In this document: positions 60,758 through 64,000 of the stretch, one piece after another | Position numbering within the stretch: the stretch's first letter is position 1 | How the letters are laid out: every line of letters starts with the position of its first letter | Assembly: GCF_017565645.3 (NCBI RefSeq) | Contig: NZ_CP086136.1 | Location: forward strand, 1,440,001 to 1,504,000 | DNA length: 64,000 nucleotides | Source of the DNA: Bradyrhizobium barranii subsp. barranii | GTDB lineage: Bacteria; Pseudomonadota; Alphaproteobacteria; Rhizobiales; Xanthobacteraceae | Direction: 5' to 3' | Notes under the pieces: generated by a model | The model's input: only the letters and a program-made list of their open reading frames with translations | Told to the model about the DNA's origin: nothing | The model's database searches: none | Made by a program: the position numbers and the translations under genes

Positions 60758-63700
60758 GTGCAATTTCGAATTGCTGCCGCGCGATCAGTTGCGCTTGGCG
60801 TCGGCCTGTCCGGAGCCGGCGTGCAATTCGAATCCTCGCATCAAGCGCCACGCCAGGGAATCCCCATGCCACTCATCCCCGTTCTTCCGACGCTCGTCAG
60901 CATCACAGGCACCGATCCGTCGTCGACCGACGCGTTCGTCGTGCACTACACCGTCACCTTTTCGAAGCCGGTGTCCGGCGTCACGGTCGATCAGTTCACC
61001 CTCGCCACGACGGGGAGCATCAATGGTGCCGGCATCACGGACATCACGCCGGTGGCTGGCAGCAACGGCGCGAGCTACACGGTCACGGTCAACACCGGCT
61101 CGGGCAGCGGTTCGCTGGGGCTGCAACTGACCGGCACCAATGTGCACGATTCCAGCGGCTATTATGTCGGGCCGTTCCAGTCCGAAACGCAGATGAGCGG
61201 TCCGCGCTTCAGCATCATCAACACGGCGGCGGTCGGCGACGTCAACGGCGATGGCAAGCAGGATATGGTGTACATCCGAACCGTCAGCGCTTCCGCATAC
61301 TTTCTCGATGTCAGGACCAATGACGGCACGGGCCAGTTCACGCAAACCTCGCTGACCGGCGCCTCGGAGCTGGAATCGTCGATTCGACTCGGCGACGTCA
61401 ATGGCGACGGCAAGCTGGACGTCCTGATGGGCAACATCTTCACCGGGACCCTGGACGTCAGGCTGGGCAATGGCGACGGCACGTTCGCGGCGGCGACGAA
61501 GTATGCGACGGGTGGCAGCACTGGCGGCAATATCAGGGCGTTTGCCGACTTCAACGGCGACGGCAGGGCCGACGTGATCATGTCGAACAACATCGGCACG
61601 TCGCTGCTGCTCGGTAACGGCGATGGTTCTTTCGGATCGCCCATTGCCACGAATGCCTCCAACGCCTTCGCGAGCGGAGATTTCAACGGCGATGGAAAGA
61701 TCGATCTGCTTGTGCAGGACTCGTCAAGTTCGCCGGTTGCCGTGCGGCTTGGCAACGGGGATGGCACGTTCCAATCCCCGATCACGGCCGGCACCTCATC
61801 CAGAACGATCAGCGGCGACTTCAACGGCGACGGCAAGCTTGATCTTGCACTCGGAACCAACAACTCGATTGCGATCCTGCTCGGCAACGGCGACGGCACC
61901 TTCGCGTCGCCACAGACCTTCCTGACACCGGCGCCCATCTGGAACTTGGCGGCCGCGGACTTCAATGGCGACGGTAAAACGGACCTCGCCGTGGTCGCTA
62001 GCAGCAACAATACGCTTTCGACCTTCTACAGTCGCGGTGACGGCACGTTCGGCCCGGCGGTGACGTTGCCGCTCGCTTCGGGCGCCAACGGAATCACCGT
62101 CGGTGACCTCAATGGAGACGGAAAAGCCGACGTGGTGGTGGAGTGGACAACGAGCAACTCCTCGACCGGCGAGGATGTTTTCCTCACCGCGCCGAATTCG
62201 ACCACCACGCAATATACGATCAGCCGCACGCCTCCGGCCCTGACGATCGTCGATGCGGACGTGACGCCGGGTGCGGACGGCAACAATTACATCAACGCGG
62301 CGCACTTCCATGGCGGGATGACGACCCTGTCCGGCTCCGGCAATGCCGGAGACACCGTCACGGTCACGAATGCCGGCGACAATTCCGTCGTTGGCGTCAC
62401 CACGGTTGGCAGCGACGGCAGCTGGAACCTCGGCGTGTCCGGCCTCCAGGACGGCTCGACCTACAGCTACGCCGCGACCGCCACGGATAGCCTGGGCAAC
62501 CATAGCAACCCCGGGCCCGCATTCACCTTTACGGTCGATGCGACCGCCCCGGTCCTCGCGATCACGAGCATCGAAAATTCCGATGCAACGCCCTTTTCGA
62601 TCACCGTCCGGGGCACGCTCGACCTGGCTGACGCGACCTCCGCGCTCACCTTGTCGTTTGGTCCAACGGATCACGCAGTCACCAGCGCCGCCGACGGCAC
62701 CTGGCGGCTGGACAATCTGTCTCCGGCAACCGGACTTTCCTATGTGACGGCCCGTCTGCGCGACGCCGCCGGCAATACCGGCGTGTCGCAATCGATCCCT
62801 CTCGCCTTTGGCTACACGCTGGCGAGCGGCGCCTCACTTGAGAACGCGATCGTCGCGGCGGCCTCCTCGTCCTTCAACCCGAGCCTTGTTGTCCGCGGCA
62901 CCTCGGTCGGGGCGACCGTCTTGCGCAACGGAATCGAAGAAGACTACGGCATCTCGACCGGATCGGTGGTCAAGAACGGCGGCCAGCAGCATGTTTTTGG
63001 CACCGGCACGACCGGCGCGATGATCGAAGCCGGCGGCTATCAGGACATCCGCGCCGGTGGGCGTGCGACAGATACCCTGTTGTACGGTTTCGGGCAGGTC
63101 TACGCTAACGGCGCCTCGGCCCACACCACGATCAAGGCTGGCGGACTGCAGTCCGTTGCCGCCGGCGGCCGCGACGTCAACTCGACGATCGACGGCGGAA
63201 CGCAATATCTGAGCGGAACGGCGACGGGCACGACGGTGGGCGCCGGCGGCAATCAATACGATTACGGCACGGCGAACGGCGTCGTGGTCCAGAGTGGCGG
63301 CTCCCAGCACGTCTATCAGGGCGGTAGCGCCGCCGGAACGACGGTCGCGGCGGGTGGCTACCAGGATGTTTATCAAGGTACCGTCACCGACACCGTGCTC
63401 GACGGCAATCAGCAGGTGCTCGGCAATGGCCACGCTGCCGGCACCGTCATCAATGCCGGTGGGCGGCAATATGTCGGCTCCGGTGGCGCGACAACGGGCA
63501 CGACGATCGCAGCCGGCGGCTTCCAATACGTGGACGCCGGCGCCACCGACGGCGGCGCGACGATCAATGGCGGCTATCAGTTCGTCGCAGGTGCTGCGAC
63601 CGCAACGACGGTCAGCGGCGGTGGCGAGCAGGATGTGGGGGCGGGCGGCAACGTCTCGAACGCGCATCTGGATGGCGGCAGCGAGCGTGTCTACGCTGGC

Positions 63701-64000
63701 GGCCTGCTCCAGAACGTCGATTTCGGCGGCTCCGACGGCGCAACGCTGGTGCTGGACATGCCGGCGGGCCTAACCGGCTCGATCGCCAATTTCGGCGCCG
63801 ATGACTCCATCGACTTCCGCAACACCGTGATCAGCAGCGTCGATGTCGACGGCTTGAACAATCTGACGGTCACGACCGACGGCGGCCAGAGCTACTCCTG
63901 GGCTCTGCTGGCGCAATACTCGGCCTCGTCCTTCGTGCTCTCGGCCGACGGCAATGGCGGCACCGTGCTGAGCTATACGCCGCCCCAGCAGACGTTGCTC
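60758..64000 (+). CDS. Giant FG-GAP/Ig/AIDA-repeat exoprotein (paralogue B, runs off the window)
   Basis: Open for 1081 codons to the window edge; by comparison with A only about four residues are missing. Leader VQFRIAAARSVALGVGLSGA from GTG 60758, or ATG 60866 as alternative start. Domain order is as in A: Ig-like N-terminus, seven FG-GAP repeats (GDVNGDGKxD type), an Ig-like block (NNYINAAHFHGG onwards) plus a second Ig-like section, about fifteen AIDA-type repeats and the same C-terminal motif FGADDSIDFRNT. The 375-bp block is single here. Same probable zinc control and export route as A; no export genes are in the window. Confidence 0.82.
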   Translation, partial: MQFRIAAARSVALGVGLSGAGVQFESSHQAPRQGIPMPLIPVLPTLVSITGTDPSSTDAFVVHYTVTFSKPVSGVTVDQFTLATTGSINGAGITDITPVAGSNGASYTVTVNTGSGSGSLGLQLTGTNVHDSSGYYVGPFQSETQMSGPRFSIINTAAVGDVNGDGKQDMVYIRTVSASAYFLDVRTNDGTGQFTQTSLTGASELESSIRLGDVNGDGKLDVLMGNIFTGTLDVRLGNGDGTFAAATKYATGGSTGGNIRAFADFNGDGRADVIMSNNIGTSLLLGNGDGSFGSPIATNASNAFASGDFNGDGKIDLLVQDSSSSPVAVRLGNGDGTFQSPITAGTSSRTISGDFNGDGKLDLALGTNNSIAILLGNGDGTFASPQTFLTPAPIWNLAAADFNGDGKTDLAVVASSNNTLSTFYSRGDGTFGPAVTLPLASGANGITVGDLNGDGKADVVVEWTTSNSSTGEDVFLTAPNSTTTQYTISRTPPALTIVDADVTPGADGNNYINAAHFHGGMTTLSGSGNAGDTVTVTNAGDNSVVGVTTVGSDGSWNLGVSGLQDGSTYSYAATATDSLGNHSNPGPAFTFTVDATAPVLAITSIENSDATPFSITVRGTLDLADATSALTLSFGPTDHAVTSAADGTWRLDNLSPATGLSYVTARLRDAAGNTGVSQSIPLAFGYTLASGASLENAIVAAASSSFNPSLVVRGTSVGATVLRNGIEEDYGISTGSVVKNGGQQHVFGTGTTGAMIEAGGYQDIRAGGRATDTLLYGFGQVYANGASAHTTIKAGGLQSVAAGGRDVNSTIDGGTQYLSGTATGTTVGAGGNQYDYGTANGVVVQSGGSQHVYQGGSAAGTTVAAGGYQDVYQGTVTDTVLDGNQQVLGNGHAAGTVINAGGRQYVGSGGATTGTTIAAGGFQYVDAGATDGGATINGGYQFVAGAATATTVSGGGEQDVGAGGNVSNAHLDGGSERVYAGGLLQNVDFGGSDGATLVLDMPAGLTGSIANFGADDSIDFRNTVISSVDVDGLNNLTVTTDGGQSYSWALLAQYSASSFVLSADGNGGTVLSYTPPQQTLL

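Noticed and set aside
56891..64000. Type I or type V secretion genes for the exoproteins
   Set aside because: No HlyB/HlyD-like genes and no C-terminal beta-barrel domain are found in the window, so the export route is left open.

Overview
The window is high-GC DNA from an alphaproteobacterium, most likely Bradyrhizobium or a close relative. The signs are a complete PhyR/NepR/EcfG general stress module, tandem DUF3551 secreted proteins, TakP-like TRAP solute-binding proteins, many acyl-CoA catabolism genes, and frequent GC-rich palindromic intergenic repeats of the kind scattered through Bradyrhizobium genomes. It reads as ordinary chromosome broken by two insertion sequences. No rRNA, tRNA, CRISPR array or prophage was recognised.

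Layout. 1-2934: an IS21-family element (istA, istB) splits a small alanine/lysine-rich gene. 3136-5935: a tandem duplication of a TRAP solute-binding gene together with its leader and terminator. 6004-10258: a PRISE-type reductase gene cut by a 3161-bp IS66-family element with an exact 8-bp target duplication; the element carries a UPF0149 passenger gene. 10463-16137: two small secreted proteins, then a GntR regulator, PhyH-type dioxygenase and SAF-domain oxidoreductase, then a secreted M20 peptidase. 16227-20123: an ECF41-type sigma factor divergent from its probable carboxymuconolactone-decarboxylase target, two tandem alpha/beta hydrolases, and ogt. 20237-32577: an acyl-CoA catabolic island with an AMP ligase, thiolase, TetR, SDR, crotonase, feruloyl-CoA-synthase-like ligase, three acyl-CoA dehydrogenases and a nitroreductase. 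32675-34481: ecfG, nepR and phyR. 34549-40380: paired TonB-C-like proteins, a SnoaL-like protein, htpG, two DUF3551 proteins and an SGNH hydrolase. 40665-44957: an acyl-CoA synthetase, acyl carrier protein, minimal adenylating enzyme and ketoreductase, the last three overlapping. 45083-50568: an RHH-like protein, DUF3095, DUF2147, MATE, GNAT and superoxide dismutase.

50775-64000 looks like a zinc-homeostasis region. A split permease pair is followed by a Zur-box-like palindrome, a His-rich membrane protein, a ZnuCBA-type ABC importer, a COG0523 metal GTPase with a His-rich loop, and a beta-propeller protein. Next come two very large paralogous surface or exported proteins built from FG-GAP/VCBS calcium-binding repeats, an Ig-like module and AIDA-type strand-loop-strand repeats. 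Each is preceded by the same GTTA-N5-TAAC palindrome found upstream of the zinc importer. The second protein runs off the window end. A zinc-limitation-induced pair of giant exoproteins is the most interesting hypothesis here.

Start codons were moved downstream of the longest frame where a Shine-Dalgarno sequence, signal peptide or paralogue alignment argued for it. Family names come from recognising motifs by eye; no database search was run.
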